49,788 bases of DNA from a virus: positions 1-49,788 of the IMG/VR virus record IMGVR_UViG_3300005529_000049, one strand, 5' to 3'. Under the pieces are notes generated by a model, which was not told the DNA's origin, did no database searches, and worked only from the letters and a program-made list of their open reading frames with translations. Shown piece after piece: positions 35,836-44,396 of this stretch (the stretch's first letter is position 1; every line of letters begins with the position of its first letter). The translations under genes and the position numbers were made by a program.

Positions 35836-36613
35836 GAGTGAGGGCGTCCAGATCGGCGCGCAAAAGCTGGTCATCAACGCCGTCAATGTCTTTGGCTGCG
35901 ATCATCATTTCCTCGGACAGTGCGCAGATCCCCTGATTGTTGTAGGTGGTGTAGAAGCGGGTTGTGAACGGCTGCAACACACCCCACGTCACTCCGATAC
36001 CCATGCCGTTTTGGCGGCCGAAGCACGGCACATAGTGGCCCCCGACGATGCTGGCACCGTCCACCACGTCCCACGGCTGCCCGTCCTGGGTTTGTTGCAT
36101 CGCGCTATCCGGCAGCGCGAAGCCGAGCCCAACGGATTGGAACAGGTAGGTGGCGACCCACAGCTCCCGCAGATCACCAGGATTCATGTCGACCACCGCA
36201 GCAACTTTGTGGCGGACACCGTTGGCGTCGAGCAGCCCTGTTTGCATCCAATAGTCGGCCATCTGACCGACATCGGTGCCCTGATCGGTCGGATTATCAT
36301 CCGCAGGGTAGGGGTTGCCGTCAGCATCGAGTGGTGTAAACCCGGTGATGGCACCGTAATTCGTGAGTGTGACGGCATCGTCGAAGGCGCACGGGCGTTT
36401 ACCTTCCGCGCAGAACAGCAGAGTCTGATGCTCCGGGCCGCAAATTGCGCAGCACCCATAGACGTCGTTTGCCAATACGCCCCAAGCGTCTGGGGGGATC
36501 AGTGGGTAATGCCCGAACGTTCTTGGCGGCTCGGGTAGTTTCGAGAAGTCCAGGTAGGTGGCTAGCCGCAGCCGTACCGCTCCTGGGCGCGGCGGACGTA
36601 GACCAAGTTTCAC
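35828..36613 (-). CDS. papain-like cysteine peptidase-like protein
   Basis: 261 residues starting MKLGLRPPRPGAVRLRLATY. GVLANDVYGCCAICGPEH resembles the glutamine/cysteine helix of papain-type enzymes; GGHYVPCFGRQNGMGIGVTW has the GGHxV histidine strand followed by a WG strand that in papains reads NSWG. Asn is not conserved here. Possibly a tail-associated or secreted hydrolase; it may also be an inactive relative. No signal peptide. Confidence 0.55.
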   Translation of the reverse strand: MKLGLRPPRPGAVRLRLATYLDFSKLPEPPRTFGHYPLIPPDAWGVLANDVYGCCAICGPEHQTLLFCAEGKRPCAFDDAVTLTNYGAITGFTPLDADGNPYPADDNPTDQGTDVGQMADYWMQTGLLDANGVRHKVAAVVDMNPGDLRELWVATYLFQSVGLGFALPDSAMQQTQDGQPWDVVDGASIVGGHYVPCFGRQNGMGIGVTWGVLQPFTTRFYTTYNNQGICALSEEMMIAAKDIDGVDDQLLRADLDALTRV

Positions 36614-36631
36614 TGTTGGACTCCTAGATGG

Positions 36632-37738
36632 TCACAGGCCGAGGGACGCCCGGTACAGGTCGGCGTAATGCTGCTGCCCGTAAATGTTGGGGTGCCAGTT
36701 CGTTGAATCGCCTGTGGCAGCGTTCATGTAGCGGGTGGATGTGGTGGAACACCCGTTGTCAGTCACCTGGAACGGTGACCCTGGCACCATCGGATCTACA
36801 TACTGAATGTCGAGGCCGGGGTTAGCCGCCGCAACCGTTTGTGTACCGATGCGGATAGCGTCGTTGAGCTTATGCAGCTCGGTATCGAACATCGTTTGTT
36901 CGCCTGTCGACAGCCATGTGCATGTGCCTATGGGCTGTCCGGGTGGCGCGATGACCCACGGATAACCGGCCATGCGGACTTTCGCTCCGGGGGCCACGCC
37001 GATGACGGCGCGCACAACGTTCTCAATCTTGGGTTCCAACTGGGCGATCGCGGTATCCACGGTGGCGATCTGCTGCGCCGGTGTCGGCGCATACCCAGTG
37101 TTGTTCGTCGGAACACAGTCGCCGTAGAACGTGCCTACGACGCAGTTGACAAGCAGTTGCAGCAACTGGACGTCGTTGCCGCCGATCGTCATGGTGACCA
37201 GCTTCGCGTTGGCCGTTAACTGGGTCATCTGCGGCGCTTCCCAGCCGAACGTGTTGAGCACGTTTGCGGTTGTGGAGCCGGCGCACGCCGGATTGGTCAG
37301 CTGCCACCCATATTGCGCCGTCAGCAGCATTTGTGCTGCTTTGGTGCTGCGGCGACAGTTCCCGCTGATCATCGTAGAATCTGGTGTGCCACCTGGGATT
37401 TGGTTCGCACCCTCACCTGAGCTGTAGGAGTCGCCCATCGCGACATACACCGAACCGGCCGGCAGGGGGGAAGCCGTGGTCGTGGTGGTGGTCGTGGTGG
37501 TGGGCGCCGTGGTTGTTGTGATCGACGTGGTTGTTGTGCCCGTCGTGGCGGCCGTTGTTGTGGTGTCGGGGATGACGATTGTGACCGGGGCGGTGAGTGT
37601 GACGGTGCTTGCGGTCGCGGCCGGGGTCCACGCCAGATGCGCAGCGCCTGGGCTGGTTTGGTGGGTTGCGGTGACAGCGATCGCCGCAACAAGCACGGCT
37701 ACGGCCGCGCACCCTGCGGCGCGCTTCACATGATTCAC
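36632..37738 (-). CDS. secreted SGNH/GDSL esterase
   Basis: 368 residues from GTG 37738 with GGAG about nine bases upstream. Signal peptide (KRAAGCAAVAVLVAAIAVTA), then a Thr-rich linker (residues 58-90, nearly all Thr/Ala) and an SGNH hydrolase: block I VAMGDSYSSGEG with Ser104, block III GGND (186-189), block V DSTNWHPN with His349. The mature enzyme would act on host envelope lipids or acylated glycans. Placed between tail and lysis genes; no such enzyme is standard in this place. Confidence 0.85.
   Translation of the reverse strand: MNHVKRAAGCAAVAVLVAAIAVTATHQTSPGAAHLAWTPAATASTVTLTAPVTIVIPDTTTTAATTGTTTTSITTTTAPTTTTTTTTTASPLPAGSVYVAMGDSYSSGEGANQIPGGTPDSTMISGNCRRSTKAAQMLLTAQYGWQLTNPACAGSTTANVLNTFGWEAPQMTQLTANAKLVTMTIGGNDVQLLQLLVNCVVGTFYGDCVPTNNTGYAPTPAQQIATVDTAIAQLEPKIENVVRAVIGVAPGAKVRMAGYPWVIAPPGQPIGTCTWLSTGEQTMFDTELHKLNDAIRIGTQTVAAANPGLDIQYVDPMVPGSPFQVTDNGCSTTSTRYMNAATGDSTNWHPNIYGQQHYADLYRASLGL
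37462..37563 (-). repeat. low-complexity Thr-codon tract
   Basis: Near-continuous ACC/ACG/ACA/ACT codons (plus strand GTGGTGGTCGTGG pattern) encode the linker of the SGNH esterase. Such tracts expand or shrink easily. Confidence 0.75.
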
Positions 37739-37743
37739 TTTGT

Positions 37744-38385
37744 CTAGCTCCAGTTACCCAAGTTGGTTGCTGTGTTCGCCCCGAATGGGGTCAGCTTTAT
37801 GTAGGAGTTGGCTTTCATCACCGCCGCTGTGCCGGTGGCTGCCGACAGTTGCAATTGCGGGATGAAGGTGCCTGCGGCGTTGATCCGCACAGTCCCATAC
37901 AGCACGATGTTGACGTTTTCCGTCGCCGACGTAGACGCGGCGGTCACAACAAACGCGGTCCCCAACGTGGTGGTGTGGCCGATCTGCGCCGCACCGACAG
38001 CTGAGCTCGTGTTAGACAGCGCGACAGCAGTAATCCGGCCGGAAGTGAGGGTGGCAGTCCCGCCGAACAGCACCGCCCATGTGTGCGACGTGATACCGGT
38101 GTTGGTGATGGTGTAGTTCGCCTCCAATAGATACGAACTCGAGCCGGGCAACGTGATGGCACCGTTGGTGGTGGCGTTGAACGCGGCTTGCGCGGTCGCC
38201 ACGTTCGACAAAGTGAAATCGGCTGATAGTGACATCATGAAAATGTCGGCGGACGGCCACACGGTGCCCGCCGAGTCCAAACGCCTTAAACGCGGCAACG
38301 TTTCAGAGGAAACGTAGATGGCGTCTTTACCCGCAGCCGGGGTGGACGGGGTCGCTACCTCGTTGAGTCGCAGTTCACCAGCCAA
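37744..38385 (-). CDS. minor tail protein
   Basis: 213 residues from TTG 38385 (AGATAGGT upstream). Starts MAGELRLNEVATPSTPAAGK and DAIYVSSETLPRLRRLDSAG, the short N-terminal module typical of phage fibre proteins, then a beta-rich Thr/Ala domain (TATLTSGRITAVALSNTSSA). Probably an exposed tail-tip protein. Confidence 0.72.
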   Translation of the reverse strand: MAGELRLNEVATPSTPAAGKDAIYVSSETLPRLRRLDSAGTVWPSADIFMMSLSADFTLSNVATAQAAFNATTNGAITLPGSSSYLLEANYTITNTGITSHTWAVLFGGTATLTSGRITAVALSNTSSAVGAAQIGHTTTLGTAFVVTAASTSATENVNIVLYGTVRINAAGTFIPQLQLSAATGTAAVMKANSYIKLTPFGANTATNLGNWS

Positions 38386-38412
38386 GATTCGTACCTATCT
38401 TTCGTTCAACTG

Positions 38413-39468
38413 CTAGGACACACCGGCGAAGTGGCGCAGCCGCGCAGTGTTGGTGTAGGTGCCGCCAGAGTTATTGCTGTTAATGCCCCACCCGATCTGG
38501 TCGGGGGTGATGAAATCGGTGCGCCCAACACTTGAATGCGCCACCCAATCGACACCGTTGTTGGAGTATTCGAGGAACCGTGTTGTGGCGTCGTCGCGCA
38601 CGCGCAGCCAGTTCGGCAGCCCGTTGATCAGGGTTGCTGTCGCCCGCGTAGTGTAAGCGGCAGAGAAGGTAGTGGCGGTGGTCCATTTGGCTGCTGCCAA
38701 AGTCCAGTTACCCTGAGCGCTGTCGAAGGACGCCGCGAACGTGACAAGGCTTCCGCTGCCAGAGTTGCGGAGAATAATCCCGCCACCCGAATAGTTGGTC
38801 CCAAACAAGGCCCAATCGAAATAGAACACGGCCGTGTAATTACTTGCAGGGCTGAGGGTTCGGGTTTCTCCTGCCCAACTGTCGCCAGCGCTGGACGCCA
38901 GCGTGGAGACCCGGCTGTCCAGTCCGGTGGTGACCGAGCCGGAGTTCAACGCCGACCAGCCAGATGTAGGTGGCGGCGTGAACGCGGTCAAGACGCCGCC
39001 GCGGGTCATGTCCCAACTCGACCCGTTCCACCGGTACTCGTTACCAATGTCGGTGCATTCGTAAAGGTCGCCGACAGTGGTACCGTTGCCGGGTCGCGAA
39101 GCGAACGCTCCTCTCCCGACGACAATTGAACTGACACCGACTTCCAGCGACGAAGTCGCGGGTATCTCAAGGCTTGTCGTAGACGCGATCTCTAACACGT
39201 CGCGGGCCACAAAGTCCTGTGACGCCAACAGTGTTGTGTCGCGCTGCGTCTTCCGCGCGTCGAATAAACTGCCGGCGAAGGTGTCCAGCGTGACCGCTCC
39301 GGAGCCATCGAAATTCACGCCGTTGATCGCGCGTGGAGTTGTCAACGTCGCAGCTGAACCGGTGGTGTTCTGATTCCACGTCGGAATACTCGACGCGCCC
39401 GTCCCGCCGTTGACGACTGGCAGCACACCTGAAACCTGTTCGGTGAGGTTGATTTCCTGACGCGCCAT
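38413..39468 (-). CDS. tail fibre-like minor tail protein
   Basis: 351 residues from ATG 39468. N-terminal MARQEINLTEQVSGVLPVVN, GGTGASSIPTWNQNTTGSAA and TLTTPRAINGVNFDGSGAV are the repeated VNGGTG/ATxLxTPRxINGxxFDG signature of phage fibres. DLYECTDIGNEYRWNGSSW is a short receptor-region motif. The C-terminal 180 residues look like a concanavalin/laminin-G-type beta sandwich. Likely host-surface binding. Confidence 0.82.
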   Translation of the reverse strand: MARQEINLTEQVSGVLPVVNGGTGASSIPTWNQNTTGSAATLTTPRAINGVNFDGSGAVTLDTFAGSLFDARKTQRDTTLLASQDFVARDVLEIASTTSLEIPATSSLEVGVSSIVVGRGAFASRPGNGTTVGDLYECTDIGNEYRWNGSSWDMTRGGVLTAFTPPPTSGWSALNSGSVTTGLDSRVSTLASSAGDSWAGETRTLSPASNYTAVFYFDWALFGTNYSGGGIILRNSGSGSLVTFAASFDSAQGNWTLAAAKWTTATTFSAAYTTRATATLINGLPNWLRVRDDATTRFLEYSNNGVDWVAHSSVGRTDFITPDQIGWGINSNNSGGTYTNTARLRHFAGVS

Positions 39469-39644
39469 CAGCAGCTCGCGCTTACTGCCGCAACACACTC
39501 CGCGCAGAACAACTGGCGGGACTGCGCCGACCAACCCATCTTCGCCAACACCGGCAGCACCCCGTCAAGGTCGAACGCCTGCAAAATCACCTGCGCACCG
39601 CAGTCATCGCAGTCGACGATGTAAGTGCGAAGCTCCCGAATCAC
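39468..39644 (-). CDS. 58-residue zinc-ribbon protein among fibre genes
   Basis: GTG 39644 (GTGA), ends sharing a base with the next ATG (TGATG). MIRELRTYIVDCDDCGAQVI, then LFCAECVAAV: two CxxC motifs 33 residues apart around a small helix. Unlike the structural proteins on either side; could be a chaperone or regulator. Function unknown. Confidence 0.66.
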   Translation of the reverse strand: MIRELRTYIVDCDDCGAQVILQAFDLDGVLPVLAKMGWSAQSRQLFCAECVAAVSASC

Positions 39645-40672
39645 TTCTGGTAACTGGCCCGCAGGTTGTCGCCGGTGGCGGGCGCGTTGATCATGGTGAT
39701 GGTGGCGCCGCTGATCGTGTAGTCCAAACCAGCGCCTTTCAATAGCAGGATGCCGTCCTGGAAAATCTGCTCCGTCCCCGCCAGCGGCGTGTTTGCCAAT
39801 GTGAATGAGGTGTTTGAGCCGTTGATGGTGCCGGACGGGGTTTCGTTGACAACGAAATCCGACGGCGCCATATAGTCCGTGCCCGCGGTGGCGGCGGAGA
39901 TGGCGGTGCCGTTGCCTTTCAACACACCGGTGACGCTGGTGGACACGGTGATCGCCGGGGTGGTGGTGGCGTTAGCGACCGTGCCGGCGAACCCGTTCGC
40001 CGACACCACCGAAACGGTGGTCACACCAGCAGCGTTGGTGAACTTCGTCCACTGCATGTTCGTGGTGCCGTAGGTGAACGCGGTGTCCGGTGACGGCGGG
40101 TCGGTCACCATATAACCCAAACCCTTATTACTGGTGCCGGCGTCGATCAACACGTAGGCGCCGGTCGGCTGCACGGACCCCGACAGGGGCTGGTTGGATG
40201 TGGAGTCCCGCGCCACCGTCAGGTTGGTGGTGTTGCTGGAGATGGTGTAGATGCCGTTCGCTGGCTGATCGGTGCCTGCCCCAGTCGAATCGGCGGTGCC
40301 GACACCGGTGGCGGCGGGGGCGTTTTTGATCAGAATGCGGTCCCCTACCGCCGGGGAAACCCCGTCGACGGTGGTGCCAGAGATTTGGGTCACCGACCCG
40401 GATGCGATGGTGAAAGTTTCCGAACCTGTCGTCGCCGCCACCACAGAACCCTTGGGGGACAATCCTTGCACGTAGGCTTGCAGCTGCGACAGGTTGACGG
40501 CGTCGTTAGCGCCGGTGCCGTTGGCGACGTTGGTGAGCCGGTTGGAGCCCATCGACTGATTCGCAGTGAACGCGTTCGTGCCGCCAGCGACGATCACGCT
40601 CGAGGCGACTTGCCCCGACCCGACGCTGTTCGCTTTGATCTGAGTTGCGCCGTTAATCTGCTGCTGAGCCAT
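39641..40672 (-). CDS. tail fibre-like minor tail protein
   Basis: 343 residues. ANQSMGSNRLTNVANGTGAN and DAVNLSQLQAYVQGLSPKGS are a fibre module found in many phages and prophages (F-x-M/x-xxRLTNVxxG then DAVNxxQL). Following beta-rich Thr/Gly repeats end with DYTISGATITMINAPATGDN. Probably trimeric fibre or spike. Confidence 0.82.
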   Translation of the reverse strand: MAQQQINGATQIKANSVGSGQVASSVIVAGGTNAFTANQSMGSNRLTNVANGTGANDAVNLSQLQAYVQGLSPKGSVVAATTGSETFTIASGSVTQISGTTVDGVSPAVGDRILIKNAPAATGVGTADSTGAGTDQPANGIYTISSNTTNLTVARDSTSNQPLSGSVQPTGAYVLIDAGTSNKGLGYMVTDPPSPDTAFTYGTTNMQWTKFTNAAGVTTVSVVSANGFAGTVANATTTPAITVSTSVTGVLKGNGTAISAATAGTDYMAPSDFVVNETPSGTINGSNTSFTLANTPLAGTEQIFQDGILLLKGAGLDYTISGATITMINAPATGDNLRASYQK

Positions 40673-40685
40673 AGGATTCCTCTCC

Positions 40686-41057
40686 CTATTGCATTAGATA
40701 GTCGATGGTGACGTTATCGACCGTTTGTGGTGGGTTGCTGAAATGGATTGTGGTGGACGATGTTTCGGTGTATCCGACACCTAAATGTTCACGCAGCCCG
40801 TTCAGATACACCCGTGTTGAGCCGGTCTGGAACGCGTGCGTGGTGGTGAACGTCTGGTTGATTCCGTTGATCAGCCCGGCGGGGGTTTCGTCATAGACCT
40901 GCGTCCCCGTCCCTGGCGGCCCGGCTGGGCCTTGCGGGCCCGGTGCGGGCACAACAATGACCTGAGCACCGTCGGACGCGGTGACCGGCGCGGCTTGGGT
41001 GGGTGCCGCGGTGATCGCGAACTGCACCGGGGCGGCAACAAGTGCAGGTTCACCCAT
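40686..41057 (-). CDS. minor tail protein with collagen-like segment
   Basis: 123 residues. Ala/Val-rich N-terminus, then GPQGPAGPPGTG, a short collagen-like trimerisation stretch, and a C-terminal domain DETPAGLINGINQTFTTTHA followed by VYLNGLREHLGVGYTET. The C-terminus resembles the last 60 residues of the preceding fibre protein. Eight-base overlap with the upstream gene. Confidence 0.75.
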   Translation of the reverse strand: MGEPALVAAPVQFAITAAPTQAAPVTASDGAQVIVVPAPGPQGPAGPPGTGTQVYDETPAGLINGINQTFTTTHAFQTGSTRVYLNGLREHLGVGYTETSSTTIHFSNPPQTVDNVTIDYLMQ

Positions 41058-41391
41058 CGAACCGTTTCACCGTCCCATACGCGCCCACCACCTCAGTACT
41101 GGGTGTGGTGGGGAACGATGCGATGACCCGCCACGGCGTCGAAGCCGGTACCGTATCAGTCACTGCGGATTCAACTTTCACGTTGGCGTTAAACCCCGAG
41201 ATTGTTGCGACAGCAGTGATCGGCGCTGAGGGCACATCGATGATCAGGGTGACCGTCACCCCGGACGCGTAGTTGACGAACGTTGTGCCATCCCCGGACG
41301 GGTTGTTTTGGAACGTAACCGCCAAATCGCCGCCCAAAGCGAGCGGAAGATAGTACTTGGGCGGCGGCGAAAACAGGTATGGGGTTGTCAT
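41050..41391 (-). CDS. tail protein, beta-sandwich LtfC-like
   Basis: 113 residues from ATG 41391 (ATGA overlap). MTTPYLFSPPPKYYLPLALG and GDLAVTFQNN start a domain with SGVTVTLIIDVPSAPITAVA and ASTPWRVIASFP strands, which looks like the small beta-sandwich domain (LtfC/p132-like) of actinophage tail proteins. Assignment is from memory of the family. Confidence 0.62.
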   Translation of the reverse strand: MTTPYLFSPPPKYYLPLALGGDLAVTFQNNPSGDGTTFVNYASGVTVTLIIDVPSAPITAVATISGFNANVKVESAVTDTVPASTPWRVIASFPTTPSTEVVGAYGTVKRFDG

Positions 41392-42398
41392 GCCGGGACG
41401 AGGTCGATGCCGGCAGCGCAATACAGCTGGCTGTTGGTGGTGGTGGCCGTGACCGTGCTTGCCCCTAGAGCGTCGGCGAGGAGCAGGTAGTGCGGCTGGC
41501 TGAACCCCGAGGAGTTGAAATTGAACCCGCGGACACGTTGGTTGAAGTCCTGGGGTGCGCCGTCAAACCCGGCCGCGATGATGACGCGGTGCCCCGCCGC
41601 GGAAGTCACTGGGAGGCTCATTGTTGCGCCAGTGGAGGGGCCGGCGCTGGTCGCGCCTGTCACCGAGGCCACCCCGGACAGCGACATCGATTCCAGCATG
41701 AGACCAAACACCAGCCCGGATGAAGCCACATTCCCTGTCAGTGTTTGGGTGGAGGAACTGGTGGGGTTAGCGCGCCCGAAAATGTGGACGGAGCCGTTGA
41801 GGTTGCCGCCCTGGTTGAAGTCCACCGACACCAACCGTGTCATCGCCCCATCCGTACATGACATTGTCAGCGTGGAATAAGCGGTATAGCTCGCCGAGCT
41901 GCTCGGGATAATCGTTAACGCACCCAACAGGTATCGGTTGCCGGCGGTCCCGACCGCGTTGGTGCCCGTCACCGTGCCGCTGGAGGCGCTTCTACCGCCA
42001 GTGCCGATAGCGTCGTCCTGAATGCCGGTCGGCGCGGCGCCGGTTGAGCCTGAAAACACAATTCCCGAAATAACGACGTCCACGTTCGTTGAGGACGGGG
42101 CGAACCCGGAGATGAAATCGCCCTCACCGAGCCAGTCGCCGGACCCCAAATCGACTCTCGTCCCGGCGGCGACAGACTCGCCGCTCATGATCTTGTTGGT
42201 TGCGCCGGATGTGCCGCCGGATTTGACGATCGACAAGGTGACGTTGCGGGCTGAGCCGTCGACGTTGGTGACACGGATTTTGGACAGTTTGACTGTGGTG
42301 CCCGCCGCGGCGGTGTAAAGCACCGTGTCGGTCGTCGCCAGCGACTGTGACACCAATGTTTGGGGTACTGCGCTGGCAGCGGTTTTCAGATCAGCCAT
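41388..42398 (-). CDS. minor tail protein
   Basis: 336 residues. DTVLYTAAAGTTVKLSKIRV is a beta-sandwich like those in fibre-associated proteins. Two further Ser/Thr/Gly-rich beta regions follow, with VIIAAGFDGAPQDFNQRVRG near the end. Likely part of the tail-tip or fibre complex. Confidence 0.75.
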   Translation of the reverse strand: MADLKTAASAVPQTLVSQSLATTDTVLYTAAAGTTVKLSKIRVTNVDGSARNVTLSIVKSGGTSGATNKIMSGESVAAGTRVDLGSGDWLGEGDFISGFAPSSTNVDVVISGIVFSGSTGAAPTGIQDDAIGTGGRSASSGTVTGTNAVGTAGNRYLLGALTIIPSSSASYTAYSTLTMSCTDGAMTRLVSVDFNQGGNLNGSVHIFGRANPTSSSTQTLTGNVASSGLVFGLMLESMSLSGVASVTGATSAGPSTGATMSLPVTSAAGHRVIIAAGFDGAPQDFNQRVRGFNFNSSGFSQPHYLLLADALGASTVTATTTNSQLYCAAGIDLVPA

Positions 42399-42410
42399 TC
42401 AATCTCCTTG

Positions 42411-44396
42411 TTAGAGTGCGACTTCCCATTGGCCGGTGGAAATCACCAAACCCCAATCGTCTTCGCTGTCGGTGACGGCGAGCATCCACAAATCGAAGCC
42501 GCCCGCGAAGCCGTGCGGCCCGGACGGTGAGACAGGCGACAGGTCGGCGGCGTTCCACTGCGTGATGCCCGGCGGTGGATAGTTGACGGATTCGACACGC
42601 TTATGCAGCCATCCCAAACCGGTTCTCAGGTTCTTGGAGCCGGTGTAGACGCTGTTGATGTCGGCCCACCCCACGGTGGCGAGCACGTTGTTGTGCGCGT
42701 CGTACAGCGACGCGGTGTAGACATTGCCTTTTACATCGATCTCCACGGCGGCGGCGGCAGGTGTGACATCGGCGGCGTTGCGTATCCGCACCACCCCACC
42801 CATGCAGGTGACGATCTTCAAAGAATCCGCTGGGCCGCCGCCGGTGTGCAGCGCCGCTACCCATTCGGTGCCATCAGGTTTCATCCGCGCTATCGCCATG
42901 CCGCCCCGATCCGGCCCCGCTGGCACCGCGGCCAGGGTGATCCGCGAAGAGTGGTCCGGGGACTGCTGATTGCTGTTGTAGGGGGCGACCGTGTTGTACA
43001 TGCCGTCGGTGGTGGGCGCCACCGGCAGGGCTATCCCACTGGAAACCGCGAAACCCAAACCCAGCAGGTCGAAAACCGTTGGCAGCGTAGACCCTGTGAA
43101 CAGGTAGCTGAAGCGTGCCTGCAGCCCTGACGGCGGGCTCGTCGTGAACGTTTTCGCGGAAGACGCTGCCGATTCGTTGCCGGCCGCGTCCATAGCGGTG
43201 ACCGTCGCCGAATACGCTGTGCCCGGTGTTAACCCAGTCAGGGTGGCGGAAGTGCTAGTCGCGTCAGCGACTTTCGAGCCGCCTAGGTAGACGCGGTATC
43301 CGATGACCGCCACGTTGTCTGTCGCCGGGTTCCACGTCAACGCCGCCGACGTGGCAGTGACGTCGGTGACCATCAACCCGGTCGGCGCTGATGGAGGTGT
43401 TGTGTCGACAGTGCCTGCGCCGCTGATTGTTTTCGCGTACTCCCAGATCGGGGTGCGGTGCGTGAAATCCGGGTTGACCATCCCGAATGTTCCGCCGACA
43501 CCGTCACCGCCGACATAGCAGCGATAGTTGTATATAAACCATGTGCCCAGGTTCAATGCGGCGGTGTTGGCGGTGAGCAGATCGATGATCGCTTTCAACC
43601 GGTCCCGTGTTTGCGCAAGCGTTGCCGCGTCAGCGTTTAACGGGGCATCTTCCCCGGTTTCGGTGATCCAAATCTGCTTCCCTGTGTCACCGTTGGCGTT
43701 CATCACTGCCCGCACACCGGGCAGGTAGGTCCACTGCCTTTCCGTCGTGGTGGGTGTGACGCCTTCATCGAAATACAGGTGAAACCCCACGGCGTCCATG
43801 AAGTTTTGGCATCCCGCCGCGTACAGGTCGGTGTACCACTTCACCGGGTCTGATGTTGACCCGAAGATGATGAACGGCGGCAGCGGCGACGGCGCCCACG
43901 CGTTCGGGTCGGTGAAAATGGGGATGGTTCCGCCAGCGATCACTGTCGAGCTGGTGTGTACCGATTTGATGGCGGTGTAGGCGGCTTTCAGGAAGGGCGC
44001 GAACGCGGCGCCGTCCGCGACGCGCGGCGGGTTATCTGACCGGTTCGATTCGTTATAGATTTCAAACGCCGACACCGTGTTCTGCAACGCTCCGGTGCCC
44101 GACGGCCCGTACCGTTGCGCGAGGAATTTGCATTGATTCGCCAACGATGCGACGGTCCCGTCGTAGCCGCCCGGCAAACTGGGGTTGCCGATCACAACCA
44201 GCAGCGGCTTCAACCCCGCCGCGACAGACTGCGTGACCGCATTATCCAGGTTGTCCAGGGTGCCGACCTGCACAGCCATCCGCACCCACGAGCCGCCCAA
44301 CTCGGCGATGCCGGCGATAACTTTCTCAACATCGGCGTCGGCGATCCAGGAGCTCCCCCAACACAATTCGGCCTGGTTGTAGCCGTAGACGGTCAC
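42411..44396 (-). CDS. tail protein with glycoside hydrolase and fibronectin domains
   Basis: 661 residues from GTG 44396 (GTGA overlap). Residues 1-325 look like a clan-A TIM-barrel glycosidase: FEIYNESN with acid/base Glu116, GFHLY with His206, and IWITETGED with nucleophile Glu246, followed by a conserved Trp strand (LGTWFIYNY). Residues 335-418 are a fibronectin type III domain (PPSAPTGLMVTDVTATSAAL). The C-terminal 240 residues are a beta-rich domain. Probably degrades a cell-surface glycan during adsorption; substrate unknown. Confidence 0.82.
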   Translation of the reverse strand: MTVYGYNQAELCWGSSWIADADVEKVIAGIAELGGSWVRMAVQVGTLDNLDNAVTQSVAAGLKPLLVVIGNPSLPGGYDGTVASLANQCKFLAQRYGPSGTGALQNTVSAFEIYNESNRSDNPPRVADGAAFAPFLKAAYTAIKSVHTSSTVIAGGTIPIFTDPNAWAPSPLPPFIIFGSTSDPVKWYTDLYAAGCQNFMDAVGFHLYFDEGVTPTTTERQWTYLPGVRAVMNANGDTGKQIWITETGEDAPLNADAATLAQTRDRLKAIIDLLTANTAALNLGTWFIYNYRCYVGGDGVGGTFGMVNPDFTHRTPIWEYAKTISGAGTVDTTPPSAPTGLMVTDVTATSAALTWNPATDNVAVIGYRVYLGGSKVADATSTSATLTGLTPGTAYSATVTAMDAAGNESAASSAKTFTTSPPSGLQARFSYLFTGSTLPTVFDLLGLGFAVSSGIALPVAPTTDGMYNTVAPYNSNQQSPDHSSRITLAAVPAGPDRGGMAIARMKPDGTEWVAALHTGGGPADSLKIVTCMGGVVRIRNAADVTPAAAAVEIDVKGNVYTASLYDAHNNVLATVGWADINSVYTGSKNLRTGLGWLHKRVESVNYPPPGITQWNAADLSPVSPSGPHGFAGGFDLWMLAVTDSEDDWGLVISTGQWEVAL

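Noticed and set aside
37462-37563. CRISPR or tandem-repeat array
   Set aside because: The periodicity is three bases and encodes a Thr-rich linker; no spacers or conserved long repeats exist anywhere in the window.
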